A stretch of 64,000 nt of DNA from Paenibacillus ihbetae. GTDB lineage: Bacteria; Bacillota; Bacilli; Paenibacillales; Paenibacillaceae. The notes beneath the pieces are model-generated. The model saw nothing but the letters and a program-made list of their open reading frames with translations, was not told the DNA's origin and ran no database searches. The translations under genes and the position numbers were made by a program. The stretch's first letter is position 1, and every line of letters starts with the position of its first letter. Shown one piece after another: positions 52,784 to 60,895 of this stretch. The stretch is taken from the NCBI RefSeq assembly GCF_002741055.1, contig NZ_CP016809.1, positions 2,812,501-2,876,500 on the forward strand, written 5' to 3'.

Positions 52784-53311
52784 TCATTCAGGTTTCCCCA
52801 TTAAAATAAGTCTATATTGTATTCGTTGGCCCCTCATCCCTAAGTATTCTTCACTGCCTTTTCGACTTATTTCTATGAAACCTAAGTTCTCAAGCATTTT
52901 TCTGGAACGAGCATTGGCCTCGTGGGTTTCAGCGTTAAAAATTGAAATTCCTAACTTCTTCGATGCATATTCCATCATACACATTGCCGAAGCAGATCCA
53001 ATCCCTTGCCCCCACAGCCTGCTCTCACCAATGGCAATGCCCAGTTCAGCGGTATTACCTTTAGCACAGGCCATATCGGCATATCCAATTATTTTCCCGT
53101 TCAACGTGATTCCCATTCGAATAAAATCTTCGGCAGGATGATTTACGCAATTGTGCCACCATTTATATAATTCTTCAGAGCTTCTGTCGATTTCCCATCC
53201 ATTTGCTTCGCAGAAGGAGTCATCCTTGCTCCATGCTAAGACATTTACAAAATCATCCAGGGTAATCGGCCGTATGTTAATCCACTGGAAAAGGTTGCTT
53301 TGGCCATCCAT
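52784..53311 (-). CDS. GNAT-family N-acetyltransferase (RimJ/RimL-like)
   Basis: 175 residues from the ATG at 53311, with AGAGGGGG about 9 bases upstream; the 16 extra upstream codons lack a site. The acetyltransferase_3 layout is clear: INIRPITLDD at the start, the acetyl-CoA loop around ESRLWGQGIGSASAMCMMEY (motif A, Q/R-x-x-G-x-G/A form) and NARSRKMLENLGFIEI near the end (motif B). Substrate unknown; relatives modify protein N termini, amino-sugars or antibiotics. Monocistronic, AT-richer than the psp operon beside it. Confidence 0.88.
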   Translation of the reverse strand: MDGQSNLFQWINIRPITLDDFVNVLAWSKDDSFCEANGWEIDRSSEELYKWWHNCVNHPAEDFIRMGITLNGKIIGYADMACAKGNTAELGIAIGESRLWGQGIGSASAMCMMEYASKKLGISIFNAETHEANARSRKMLENLGFIEISRKGSEEYLGMRGQRIQYRLILMGKPE

Positions 53312-53419
53312 TCGCGTTCCCCCTCTACATATAAAGATTGAACATTGGCCGGTAAACACCAGCCGTTGTTAGTACAAATGATAATAGGAATTCGGGTGGG
53401 CGCCAACACCGCAATTAAA

Positions 53420-53457
53420 AACAAAAAAACAGCCGCCCCTCAACGAGGGACGGCTGT
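53420..53457 (-). terminator. Terminator after the ABC exporter gene
   Basis: ACAGCCG-CCCCT (53429-53440) pairs with AGGG-A-CGGCTGT (53446-53457). Leftward it is followed by a T-rich run (complement of AAAAACAAAAAAA). It ends the whole leftward EPS/PqqD-B2 block. Confidence 0.88.
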
Positions 53458-53467
53458 TGAACGCTGT

Positions 53468-55273
53468 TTACATCTGGGCGCCTGTTTGGTAACTGAGAAG
53501 CTGCCGGAAGGTGCCCTTCTGATCCTGTGACAGCTGCTGATAGCCTCCTTGCTGGATAATTCGCCCTTGCTCCATCACGATAACCTGATCGGCATGGCGG
53601 ATCGTAGACAGCCGATGGGCGATCACGATAATGGTCATGCTTCCTTTCAGCTGCTCCAGCGCCTCCTGGATCCGCCGCTCATTCTCGCTGTCCAGCGCGC
53701 TTGTCGCTTCATCCAGCACAAGAATCGAGGGCCGCTTCAAGATCGCTCTTGCCAGGACGATCCGCTGTCGCTCTCCGCCGGACAAGCGCACGCCGCGGTC
53801 GCCAATGACCGTGTCAAGCCCCTGCGGAAGCCTTCGCACGAACTCGTCCGACGCCGAAAACCTCAACGCTTCCCACAGCTCATCATCCGATGCCTCGGGA
53901 GCGGTCAGCTTCAGGTTATCCCGGATGCTCTCATTGAAGAGAAACGGGTCCTGCGCCACATAACCGATGCTCCCCCGGAGCGACAGAAGCTGACGTTCGT
54001 CCCCAATAGACACGCCGTCCGCCAGAACCTGCCCGCTCTCCGGCTGGATCAACCCCATGAGCAGATCGATCAGGGTGCTCTTGCCCGCGCCGGATTTGCC
54101 GACGATGGCCGTCATGCGGCGGGCCGGAATATGTAAGTTGATGCCCCGCAAAGCGTAGGTCGGATTAGAAGCGTCATATCGGTAATCGACATCGCTGCAC
54201 GTAATGCCCTGCTGCAGGTGCAGCCGCTCGCCATCCGGAACTCCAGCCGTTCCGGCAAGCTCCCGGTCTGCCTCATATTCCGCTTGCAGTTCGCGTATTG
54301 CCCGAAAAGCCGGGAAATTCGAAGCAAGCTGCTCGGTGCTGGTTTGAATACTGATAAATCTTGGCCACAACCGCGAGAAAATAAGCACAATCATCAGCAG
54401 CTGTTCGACCGGGGTGCGAAGCACCTCCAGGGCAAGGTATACGAACCCGGCAACGAGGATGACGGATGAAAGACGGTAGATGAGCTGGGACAGGGAGTTC
54501 ACTTTATTGAATTGGATAAAGTTCCGCTCCATTTTTCGCGACAGCCTGTCAAACCAATCCATATGGGACGGCTCCAGACGGTTGCTCTTAATATCCTTAA
54601 TGCCGCTGAAATGCTCGCTGATGCCGGCAAAATAATACTTTGAAAGCTCGGTCGTCTGCTCGCCGATCCGCTTCGAGCTGCGGATGAACTTGCGCCCGAA
54701 CAGGGCGAGGCCCCCTCCGCTTACCAGCACGATGAGGGTTAACAACGGAGCCAGCCACAGGGCAAGGCCAATCTGAATGATCGTGAACAACAACGATGAG
54801 ATCATTTGGAAGAACAGAAAGGTGCCTTGATTCACGCGCCCAAGCTCATTGGTCATGACATGATTGAAATCCGATTTGCGGTGGCGGAGAAAAAACTCCC
54901 ATTTTGCATGCAGCAATCCCTGGTACGTCTCCATTCGCAGCTTGCGGATAAATCGCTGCAGGATCTTGGCGTTTAGCAAGGTCTGGCTTCGCTGCAGCAG
55001 GGCCTGCCCGCCCACAATCACGACATAGATGCCCAGCACCACCGGCAAATTGAGCTGCAGGGACCACGCATCCGCAAGATCCGTCAAGGTCGAGACGAGC
55101 GGGACTCCGTTCAGATCGGTCTGAAATACGCCGATCACGCCGAGAAGCGGGACGATCAGGTAGATGCCGATACCGTCCAGGATGCTGATGACCAGGATCA
55201 TGCACATATTAAGGTAGAGCTTAAACCCGGCCGTCCCGTGCATTTTTCGGATAAAATAAAAGAGATCCTTCAA
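53468..55273 (-). CDS. ABC exporter, fused membrane and ATPase domains (lasso-peptide D-type)
   Basis: 601 residues from a TTG at 55273 that overlaps the B2 stop (TTGA). Six-helix exporter domain (~15-310) and an ATPase domain (~350-590): Walker A GKSGAGKST (~387), signature LSGGERQRIVLARAI, Walker B LVLDEATSALD, and the H-loop in IVIAHRLSTIRHAD. There is no N-terminal C39 peptidase, as in lasso-peptide exporters and unlike bacteriocin exporters. Coupled to B1 and B2 genes, so export of a modified peptide is the first guess; a lipid or saccharide substrate linked to the EPS operon is possible. Confidence 0.9.
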   Translation of the reverse strand: MKDLFYFIRKMHGTAGFKLYLNMCMILVISILDGIGIYLIVPLLGVIGVFQTDLNGVPLVSTLTDLADAWSLQLNLPVVLGIYVVIVGGQALLQRSQTLLNAKILQRFIRKLRMETYQGLLHAKWEFFLRHRKSDFNHVMTNELGRVNQGTFLFFQMISSLLFTIIQIGLALWLAPLLTLIVLVSGGGLALFGRKFIRSSKRIGEQTTELSKYYFAGISEHFSGIKDIKSNRLEPSHMDWFDRLSRKMERNFIQFNKVNSLSQLIYRLSSVILVAGFVYLALEVLRTPVEQLLMIVLIFSRLWPRFISIQTSTEQLASNFPAFRAIRELQAEYEADRELAGTAGVPDGERLHLQQGITCSDVDYRYDASNPTYALRGINLHIPARRMTAIVGKSGAGKSTLIDLLMGLIQPESGQVLADGVSIGDERQLLSLRGSIGYVAQDPFLFNESIRDNLKLTAPEASDDELWEALRFSASDEFVRRLPQGLDTVIGDRGVRLSGGERQRIVLARAILKRPSILVLDEATSALDSENERRIQEALEQLKGSMTIIVIAHRLSTIRHADQVIVMEQGRIIQQGGYQQLSQDQKGTFRQLLSYQTGAQM

Positions 55274-55770
55274 TGTAAAAACTCCTTACCGGATGACCGA
55301 TTAAAGTTCAACTCCTCGGCCCGCATCTCCTTGCCGAATATTCCGACGATGGCATACTTCTCATGCCCTTCTTTGCCCGTAACGATGTAGGATCCGCTGC
55401 GGAGCCAGGCGTGCGCCACCATTTGTCCCTGCTCATCCCGCCCGCTCCCTAAATAGAGCGTATGCGGAATGCTTCTTCGCTCCAGCATTTTCATGGCGGC
55501 AACGGCTTTGACCAAGCACTGGCTTTCCCACCACGTGACTCGACTCATCGCATGTACGGCTCTGGAGATTTGACGCAGCTGCTTCAGCTCCTCCTCCGAG
55601 CAGGTATACGGCGTTTCCTTCATAAATTGGCCCAGGGAGGGGGCCACCCTTGCGAAGGGCAGCTGCTTGAACACTCTCCCCCAAGCCAGGTAAACATAGG
55701 CTTCGATGAACATCAGCTTCATCGCAACGGGAAAAGACATATACGTCCTTATTTTCCGGTACAGACTCAT
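55270..55770 (-). CDS. Lasso peptide biosynthesis B2-type protein (transglutaminase-like protease)
   Basis: 166 residues, the size of stand-alone B2 proteases. The nucleophile Cys is in SQCLVKAVAAMKMLERRSIP (~83-102), the family's CL-x-x-A motif, and the catalytic His in VAHAWLRSG (~125). In B2 enzymes these cleave the leader of the precursor peptide. Its start overlaps the PqqD-like stop by one base, and its stop overlaps the ABC start. The acid member of the triad is not obvious after HAWL. No precursor gene is present nearby. Confidence 0.88.
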   Translation of the reverse strand: MSLYRKIRTYMSFPVAMKLMFIEAYVYLAWGRVFKQLPFARVAPSLGQFMKETPYTCSEEELKQLRQISRAVHAMSRVTWWESQCLVKAVAAMKMLERRSIPHTLYLGSGRDEQGQMVAHAWLRSGSYIVTGKEGHEKYAIVGIFGKEMRAEELNFNRSSGKEFLH

Positions 55771-56063
55771 CAGGCCTTCTTCACCTGCACTAGCCCTTCA
55801 TCGGCGAGCTGCCGCAAAAACCGCTGTACCTGCTGCTCGCACGCATCCGGTTCGATATCGTATTCCGCAACTAGCTTCTCCACCATACCGCCGACCGTAA
55901 TCGGCGTAGACGCCAGCTCCCAGATCCGGCCGCCAATCCGGCCCAGGTTGTAGTACTTGCCATTATCGATACTCAGCATAACCTTCTCGCCGTCCATATC
56001 ACTGACCAGAAAGCCTTCGGACTGCATGATCAGTACCTCATCCGTAATGAATTCCGTGCTCAT
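55770..56063 (-). CDS. PqqD-family peptide recognition protein (lasso B1-type)
   Basis: 97 residues, a single PqqD/RRE winged-helix domain: VLIMQSEGFLVSDMDGEKVM, then LSIDNGKYYNLGRIGGRIW (~30-49, the beta strands that bind a leader peptide), and the helical C-terminal half with LVAEYDIEPDACEQQVQRFL. In lasso-peptide systems B1 holds the precursor leader for B2. GGAGGTTCTTCCC precedes the ATG. First gene of the B1-B2-ABC cassette, separated from the EPS operon by 130 bases. Confidence 0.9.
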   Translation of the reverse strand: MSTEFITDEVLIMQSEGFLVSDMDGEKVMLSIDNGKYYNLGRIGGRIWELASTPITVGGMVEKLVAEYDIEPDACEQQVQRFLRQLADEGLVQVKKA

Positions 56064-56130
56064 GGGAAGAACCTCCTATTTGGGATAAATCCACTCATTT
56101 TTTTACAAAAATCACAAACTATAAAGCAGG

Positions 56131-56160
56131 TTTTGTATCACTGTCGATACAAAATGTATC
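56131..56160. promoter_or_regulatory. Inverted repeat with a third half-site between EPS operon and PqqD-B2-ABC cassette
   Basis: TTTTGTATC (56131-56139) and GATACAAAA (56146-56154) are perfect 9-base arms 6 bases apart; TGTATC follows at 56155-56160 as a third copy. It lies 68-97 bases upstream of the PqqD-like start, in the only gap of the block large enough for a promoter. Probable operator; the binding protein is unknown. Confidence 0.55.
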
Positions 56161-56193
56161 ATGGACAATAAAAAAAAATTCCACTCTCCAAAG

Positions 56194-57357
56194 TTATAAA
56201 TATTGCCGTCTCATTTGTCTCCATGCCCATAAAAAGGGACGGAGCGGGAAGTAAAGGAACCGAAGCGGTTTAGGCAATGGCAACAGCAAAGCATCCTTTG
56301 CGCTTGGATACAACCTATTTACGAGATACTGTATTTTTTGTCTGCCTGTAAACAATGAATACACGTACTTTTTGAAATCTTTGTTCTCGAGAATATCTCC
56401 CTCCGGCGATATCTCGATGGTATGGTTTAGATAGTAAAACGACTTCTGTGCTAATCTTAAAGCACGTTCCCCCTGTACCAACGTAGCCAATTCATCAGGG
56501 ATTGGTGTGCCCAGCAATTCGTTGGATAATAGGAGCGCTTGGCCTACTAAATGACTGCTGCGTGTCTTTTGTAGTAGTCTCTTTAAAAACGGGAAGTCCA
56601 ACACTTTTGTTCTCAGCATTTGATCAATATCATACAACCAGCGTAACCTCATCCATCCATGTCTGGACCCATGCGTCACTAAATAAACAAACAGATCCTC
56701 ATTACCCAATAAAGAAATATGTTGGCTTGAAAAGACCACATCGTTTCGCCTTTCCCATACTTCATGAAATGCAGACCCACTCGTTTCCGGATTTATTCGC
56801 CAATGAAGTTCCACTTCGGTTTGAGTAGCAGAATGATTATAACTAATATGATGGCTTTTCCATTTCCATACGTTTAAAATCTTCACGTCCGTTGTATACC
56901 CAAGATTCAATAAAACTTCCTCGGCTTTCCTGACATCTTCCGGACTAACTAGGATATCCAAGTCTTTTGATGTACGCAGTGAGATCTCTCCATAAATTTT
57001 CCGAGCCAATACCGGTCCCTTTAAATGTAGAGAAGGGATTCCACTATCCCTAAATTGTTTGTTCAGCTTCTCCAAATCAGAGCATAGTCTTAGCATATTG
57101 ATGACATTGCGTTCGTATTTACTTTTCAGTCTTTCCATGAACCATGGCGGAATCCAATCCAAATCCAATTTTTTTAATTCCAGGTATAAGACTGGATACA
57201 TTCTGTGAAACTGTATCGTTTTCAACAATTTATTCCAATCAAGATTAGAGCTAAAAAATAGGACGGATTGTTCGTCTTCAAACTTAGTGCTCCGAAGAAG
57301 TCTTAACATAAACATCAATTCGACCGAAGTTCCTGTCATGTCGATTTTAGTTCCCAA
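56194..57357 (-). CDS. Nucleotidyltransferase-fold protein (NTP_transf_5-like)
   Basis: 387 residues from a TTG at 57357 with GAGAGG 8 bases upstream. The family's core is near residues 106-135: SLHLKGPVLARKIYGE, then RTSKDLDILVSPEDVRKAEE, in which D-x-D (DLD) would bind metal. Such proteins occur in lasso-peptide clusters (pseudomycoidin PsmN, which modifies the phosphorylated C terminus with sugars) and in EPS loci. It overlaps the polymerase gene by 11 bases, so it belongs to the EPS transcript, but it also adjoins the PqqD-B2-ABC cassette. Its substrate here is unknown. Confidence 0.85.
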   Translation of the reverse strand: MGTKIDMTGTSVELMFMLRLLRSTKFEDEQSVLFFSSNLDWNKLLKTIQFHRMYPVLYLELKKLDLDWIPPWFMERLKSKYERNVINMLRLCSDLEKLNKQFRDSGIPSLHLKGPVLARKIYGEISLRTSKDLDILVSPEDVRKAEEVLLNLGYTTDVKILNVWKWKSHHISYNHSATQTEVELHWRINPETSGSAFHEVWERRNDVVFSSQHISLLGNEDLFVYLVTHGSRHGWMRLRWLYDIDQMLRTKVLDFPFLKRLLQKTRSSHLVGQALLLSNELLGTPIPDELATLVQGERALRLAQKSFYYLNHTIEISPEGDILENKDFKKYVYSLFTGRQKIQYLVNRLYPSAKDALLLPLPKPLRFLYFPLRPFLWAWRQMRRQYL

Positions 57358-58867
57358 ATAAATGACCTCTCATTGATTGATTTTTTAAGGTGTGAAGATC
57401 CATTGTTTTTTTGCGGGCACTCACTATTGATAATGCGATTCCTGACGCAGTAAAAATGAATACGTTTTGCGGAGAGCTGTTGAAAACGGGCTCACCGCTA
57501 CTTTCAATCAAAGCGTGAATCAATACCAATCCAGCAAACAAAACAAAGTGCCTTGCAACTGGGTCCACGATCGATTTGTAATTTGCGATAAGTTTTACTA
57601 TTAAGTATATGAACAGCGCCAAAAGCACACCTGCCCCAAAATACCCCAATTCCCCTAATATATAAGGCCAATACGTATCCATAGCCCACATAGGATTGTC
57701 AGGCGTCAACCCGTAAATCGTATTCATTCCATACTCATAATAAACAGGTGAATAGTATTCCTTCGCAATGTATCCACCGTAACGTCCAAACCCGACTCCG
57801 AATGGAAAATTCTCGTTAGCAATCACAAAACCAAAATAATACATTGCTTTTCTAGCCGATTTCATCACATCGACTTCGATATACCTCGAGAATGTCAGAT
57901 CGGTTAATTCCATAATGTAATTCCCCGCAAATAAATAAACGATCGCCACCACGACAGATGCAGGAATGATAAACGTTAACATCTTCTTCATACCTGAAAG
58001 CAAATAAAATATAAGAGCAATAACTATGATAGAAACAATGGTTTTAAACCGGAAGGATAATAACGCAAAAAAGAAAAATACGCAGGCCCAATAGAAATAT
58101 CGTGGGTCAGTTTTTATCTTGTAATTTACCGCCAAGTAAATTCCAACCAGTGTCATAAACCATCCATAGATTCCAGGGTGAATAAATAGTGACTGGAGAC
58201 TTGGCACTCCCACACGGTAATCAACAGAAGCTGTGATGCCCAATAGTCCCCTGAAAGTGCTTGGCATTACCAGATCAACAACTGAAAATATAAGCACACC
58301 TATTGCAGCAACCTTGACCCACTTTACATAGTGCAATAAATCAGCCCTGGTAAACGATATATTGGCAAAGACAAAAACATATAACAATCCTTTAATCATT
58401 AATTGCATACCCTGGAAGGTTATGTTAAAAGGGTTGCTGTGAAGGATGGAGGAGACCATCCCGAAAAGCACCATGCCCACCATGGATAAGAATATGTAAC
58501 CCCCAGCAATCTTTTTTCCCCTTAGAAAGTTAATCATCAGTGCAGGTACGCATATGAGGACAAACAGCTCATCCAAATAGGATAAAAATACGCCCTTAGA
58601 TCCCAGCAAATTTACAATCGTGTCTTGAAAAAGAATGCACAGCAGAAAAGGTGGTATGCACCTTTTAATGTTGCTTTCACGGGTGGCCGCCAGAACAAGA
58701 ATCACATATCCGATCAAACCTAAGATAAGCAGCAATATCTTCAAATTATCCGGTGTAACAAATCCAATAACTGCGGCACCGCATATTGAAAGGAACAACA
58801 ACCTCTTTTGATTTATTAAATGTAAGATACAGTACCACCACCTTGGCCCTGCTTTTTTGATCGTCAT
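57347..58867 (-). CDS. O-antigen ligase/polymerase-like membrane protein (Wzy-type)
   Basis: 506 residues, strongly hydrophobic, with about 12 membrane segments and one large external loop at about 330-400 (FGVGFGRYGGYIAKEYYSPV and the Tyr-rich stretch after it), the layout of Wzy polymerases and WaaL-like ligases. Sequence is AT-rich with many Phe/Ile/Tyr codons. In a Wzx/Wzy pathway it would join repeat units outside the membrane. It lies 4 bases after the GT4 gene. Confidence 0.85.
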   Translation of the reverse strand: MTIKKAGPRWWYCILHLINQKRLLFLSICGAAVIGFVTPDNLKILLLILGLIGYVILVLAATRESNIKRCIPPFLLCILFQDTIVNLLGSKGVFLSYLDELFVLICVPALMINFLRGKKIAGGYIFLSMVGMVLFGMVSSILHSNPFNITFQGMQLMIKGLLYVFVFANISFTRADLLHYVKWVKVAAIGVLIFSVVDLVMPSTFRGLLGITASVDYRVGVPSLQSLFIHPGIYGWFMTLVGIYLAVNYKIKTDPRYFYWACVFFFFALLSFRFKTIVSIIVIALIFYLLSGMKKMLTFIIPASVVVAIVYLFAGNYIMELTDLTFSRYIEVDVMKSARKAMYYFGFVIANENFPFGVGFGRYGGYIAKEYYSPVYYEYGMNTIYGLTPDNPMWAMDTYWPYILGELGYFGAGVLLALFIYLIVKLIANYKSIVDPVARHFVLFAGLVLIHALIESSGEPVFNSSPQNVFIFTASGIALSIVSARKKTMDLHTLKNQSMRGHLFGN

Positions 58868-58871
58868 TTTC

Positions 58872-59936
58872 TCAGCAAATTAAACGCTGGTAAATGCCTC
58901 TCAATTCTTTGGTAATCATCTTCATGTCGAATCTGTTATGAATTATATTCTTGTTTTCTTCCCCCATACTCTGCCTTAATTGATCATTATGGATTAGCTC
59001 TTCTAAAGAACTTGCAAGGTCGGGGACGTTCCCCGCTTGAATCAGAAATCCATTTTTACCGTTGGATATTACTTCCGGAATCCCCCCCACAAATGTGGAA
59101 ACGACGGGAAGTGAATGACTCATCGCCTCAAGGATAGCCATTGGCAGCCCCTCATTATAGGAAGGAAGCACCAGAATATCGGATTTTTGCAAAAGCTCTT
59201 CCCTCTTCTCGCTGTTCACCCAGCCCATAACCTCGATATACTCCTGAAGGGACTTTTTCTCCACTGTTTGTTTGACCTCTTCAATCTCGCCGTCCCCTGC
59301 CAATAGAAATTTAGCCTTAACCCCTTTATTTTTCAGGATGTCTACAGCATCAATCAGATCGTAGGTTCCTTTTCGCTTTCCAAGCCTTCCAAGGAAAAGG
59401 CAGATGGGCTGCGAATTGCTTCTCTTGTAAGTCTTCTTATTGGGATCAGTAAAAACCCCATTGTATAGGACTTCGATGTTCTCGGAAGGCACTATATTGG
59501 AATAATAATTTTTCCATTGGACAGACAATACGATAAGTTTATCGGCCTTGTTCAAGATATAGTCGCAAAGCTTTCTTTGTGCTGAGCTGCTATTATAAAA
59601 ATCATCAAAATTTGCCCCGTGAAGATGAATAATTACCGGGACTCCGAATGCTTTTCCTATCAATAAAAAGATGGCTTTTCTGTAAAAGCTCCCTCTCTCA
59701 GACATATGAATATGAATAATATCCGTTTTTTTGAATATAAGAATTTTCAGAAACTTTAGAAGCCCAGAAAAAAAGTAAACTATCTTATGAAATACATTTC
59801 CTGTAATATAAGTTTCCACTCTAAACATTCTATAAAAACTGGATATGGCTGATTGCTCTATGTTCTGAATCACCGTAACGATGCCGCCCATATCTTTCAA
59901 AGAAGAACCGACGACTACGACAGTTGGCTTAGACAT
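58872..59936 (-). CDS. Glycosyltransferase family 4
   Basis: 354 residues, GT-B fold. N-terminal domain starts VVVVGSSLKDMGGIVTVIQN. The C-terminal donor site shows ICLFLGRLGKRKGTYDLIDA (~187) and the GT4 E-x7-E motif in SYNEGLPMAILEAMSHSLPV (~263-282). It transfers a sugar from an NDP donor to the growing repeat unit. GGAGGC lies about 7 bases before the ATG. 24 bases after PssE. Confidence 0.93.
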   Translation of the reverse strand: MSKPTVVVVGSSLKDMGGIVTVIQNIEQSAISSFYRMFRVETYITGNVFHKIVYFFSGLLKFLKILIFKKTDIIHIHMSERGSFYRKAIFLLIGKAFGVPVIIHLHGANFDDFYNSSSAQRKLCDYILNKADKLIVLSVQWKNYYSNIVPSENIEVLYNGVFTDPNKKTYKRSNSQPICLFLGRLGKRKGTYDLIDAVDILKNKGVKAKFLLAGDGEIEEVKQTVEKKSLQEYIEVMGWVNSEKREELLQKSDILVLPSYNEGLPMAILEAMSHSLPVVSTFVGGIPEVISNGKNGFLIQAGNVPDLASSLEELIHNDQLRQSMGEENKNIIHNRFDMKMITKELRGIYQRLIC

Positions 59937-59960
59937 AAATGCCTCCTTACGCCTGTTTCG

Positions 59961-60440
59961 TCATAATTGATCCACATATTGTTTTAACGCTAGAACTAAC
60001 TCAGACTCTGGTCTGACGTAATTTTGAAGATGAATGGAGTCCATATGTTCTATGATGGTCTGAATCTCTTGCTGGCTATTCGCAACCGTTATAAGTTTCT
60101 TATCTCGAAAAACATTTGCAATTTCAATCTGATGATTGTCTACATGCTCACCTAGCTCCCTTTTACGGGGTACCACGATGATCTTCTTGCCGCTTTCTAA
60201 ACATTGAGTGATAGTCCCAATACCCGCATGTGTAACGATAATGTCCGAATTTCTGATACATTCCTTCATTTCAGATTCTTGTAAAAATTGGTGAATGTCC
60301 ATATTATCCGATTGATAATCGGTATAACCGACCTGAGCGATCACCTTTCCCGTAATCACACGGTCACGAATAAGCTGATCAACCATCTGAAACAATCTCG
60401 GAAACGGGAACCTCTGACTGCCTACTGTCACAAATATCAA
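59961..60440 (-). CDS. pssE: PssE/ALG13-like glycosyltransferase catalytic subunit
   Basis: 159 residues from a TTG at 60440 that overlaps the PssD stop by 4 bases (TTGA). Family features are VTVGSQRFPFPRLFQMVDQL at the start, DIIVTHAGIGTITQCLESGK (~89-108) and VVPRKRELGEHVDNHQIEIA, the donor-binding C-terminal half of a GT28 enzyme. Alone it is soluble and needs its membrane partner PssD/ALG14. Confidence 0.93.
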   Translation of the reverse strand: MIFVTVGSQRFPFPRLFQMVDQLIRDRVITGKVIAQVGYTDYQSDNMDIHQFLQESEMKECIRNSDIIVTHAGIGTITQCLESGKKIIVVPRKRELGEHVDNHQIEIANVFRDKKLITVANSQQEIQTIIEHMDSIHLQNYVRPESELVLALKQYVDQL

Positions 60441-60895
60441 TACAATGACCCCCTATACTTCGCTTTAGGGTAATGGTCGGATAGACTTTGCCATTGTATA
60501 AAAAATTCATCCGCAAATTTGTAAATCATTTTACCTGTTAAACTCGGGGTTAGAATTTTCGCAAAGCTTTCAATATAAACTACCTTCTTCCCCAGTAACT
60601 TTCCAAACAGACAAAGTGGGAATACCGCCCCAGCACCCGTCGTGATGATGAGTTTCGGATTCTCCTTAATTAATATTTTCAATGATTTAAACATGTTCGC
60701 TACAACAACAATATAAAATTTCCAGTTACTCCTTTCTTGCTGATGCAGATAATGCACTCGTTCTTTTTCGGCCAAGGACCGGCTCATTTCGCTGTATTCA
60801 GTCACGACAAAGTACTGATGCTCTTCTACTGCGGGAATCAGCTTTAGCAGCTCAGCAAGATGCCCCCCTGTAGAACTTACCAAGCAAACTTTCAT
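60437..60895 (-). CDS. pssD: PssD/ALG14-like glycosyltransferase membrane subunit
   Basis: 152 residues with the ALG14 N terminus KVCLVSSTGGHLAELLKLIP and the acceptor-side motifs NPKLIITTGAGAVFPLCLFG and KVVYIESFAKI. It recruits PssE to the membrane; together they make one GT28-type transferase. ATG overlaps the pyruvyltransferase stop by 4 bases (ATGA). Confidence 0.93.
   Translation of the reverse strand: MKVCLVSSTGGHLAELLKLIPAVEEHQYFVVTEYSEMSRSLAEKERVHYLHQQERSNWKFYIVVVANMFKSLKILIKENPKLIITTGAGAVFPLCLFGKLLGKKVVYIESFAKILTPSLTGKMIYKFADEFFIQWQSLSDHYPKAKYRGSLY

Noticed and set aside
52500..52787. Minus-strand 95-codon open frame after the acetyltransferase
   Set aside because: Composition is not protein-like, it overlaps the pspA promoter, and the opposite-strand frame at 52623-52778 looks more coding-like.
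53312..56193. Lasso precursor peptide hidden near the B1-B2-ABC genes
   Set aside because: The gaps at 53360-53467 and 56064-56193 were read in all frames; no short ORF with a leader and a Gly/Ala/Ser-start core carrying Asp or Glu at position 7-9 was found.
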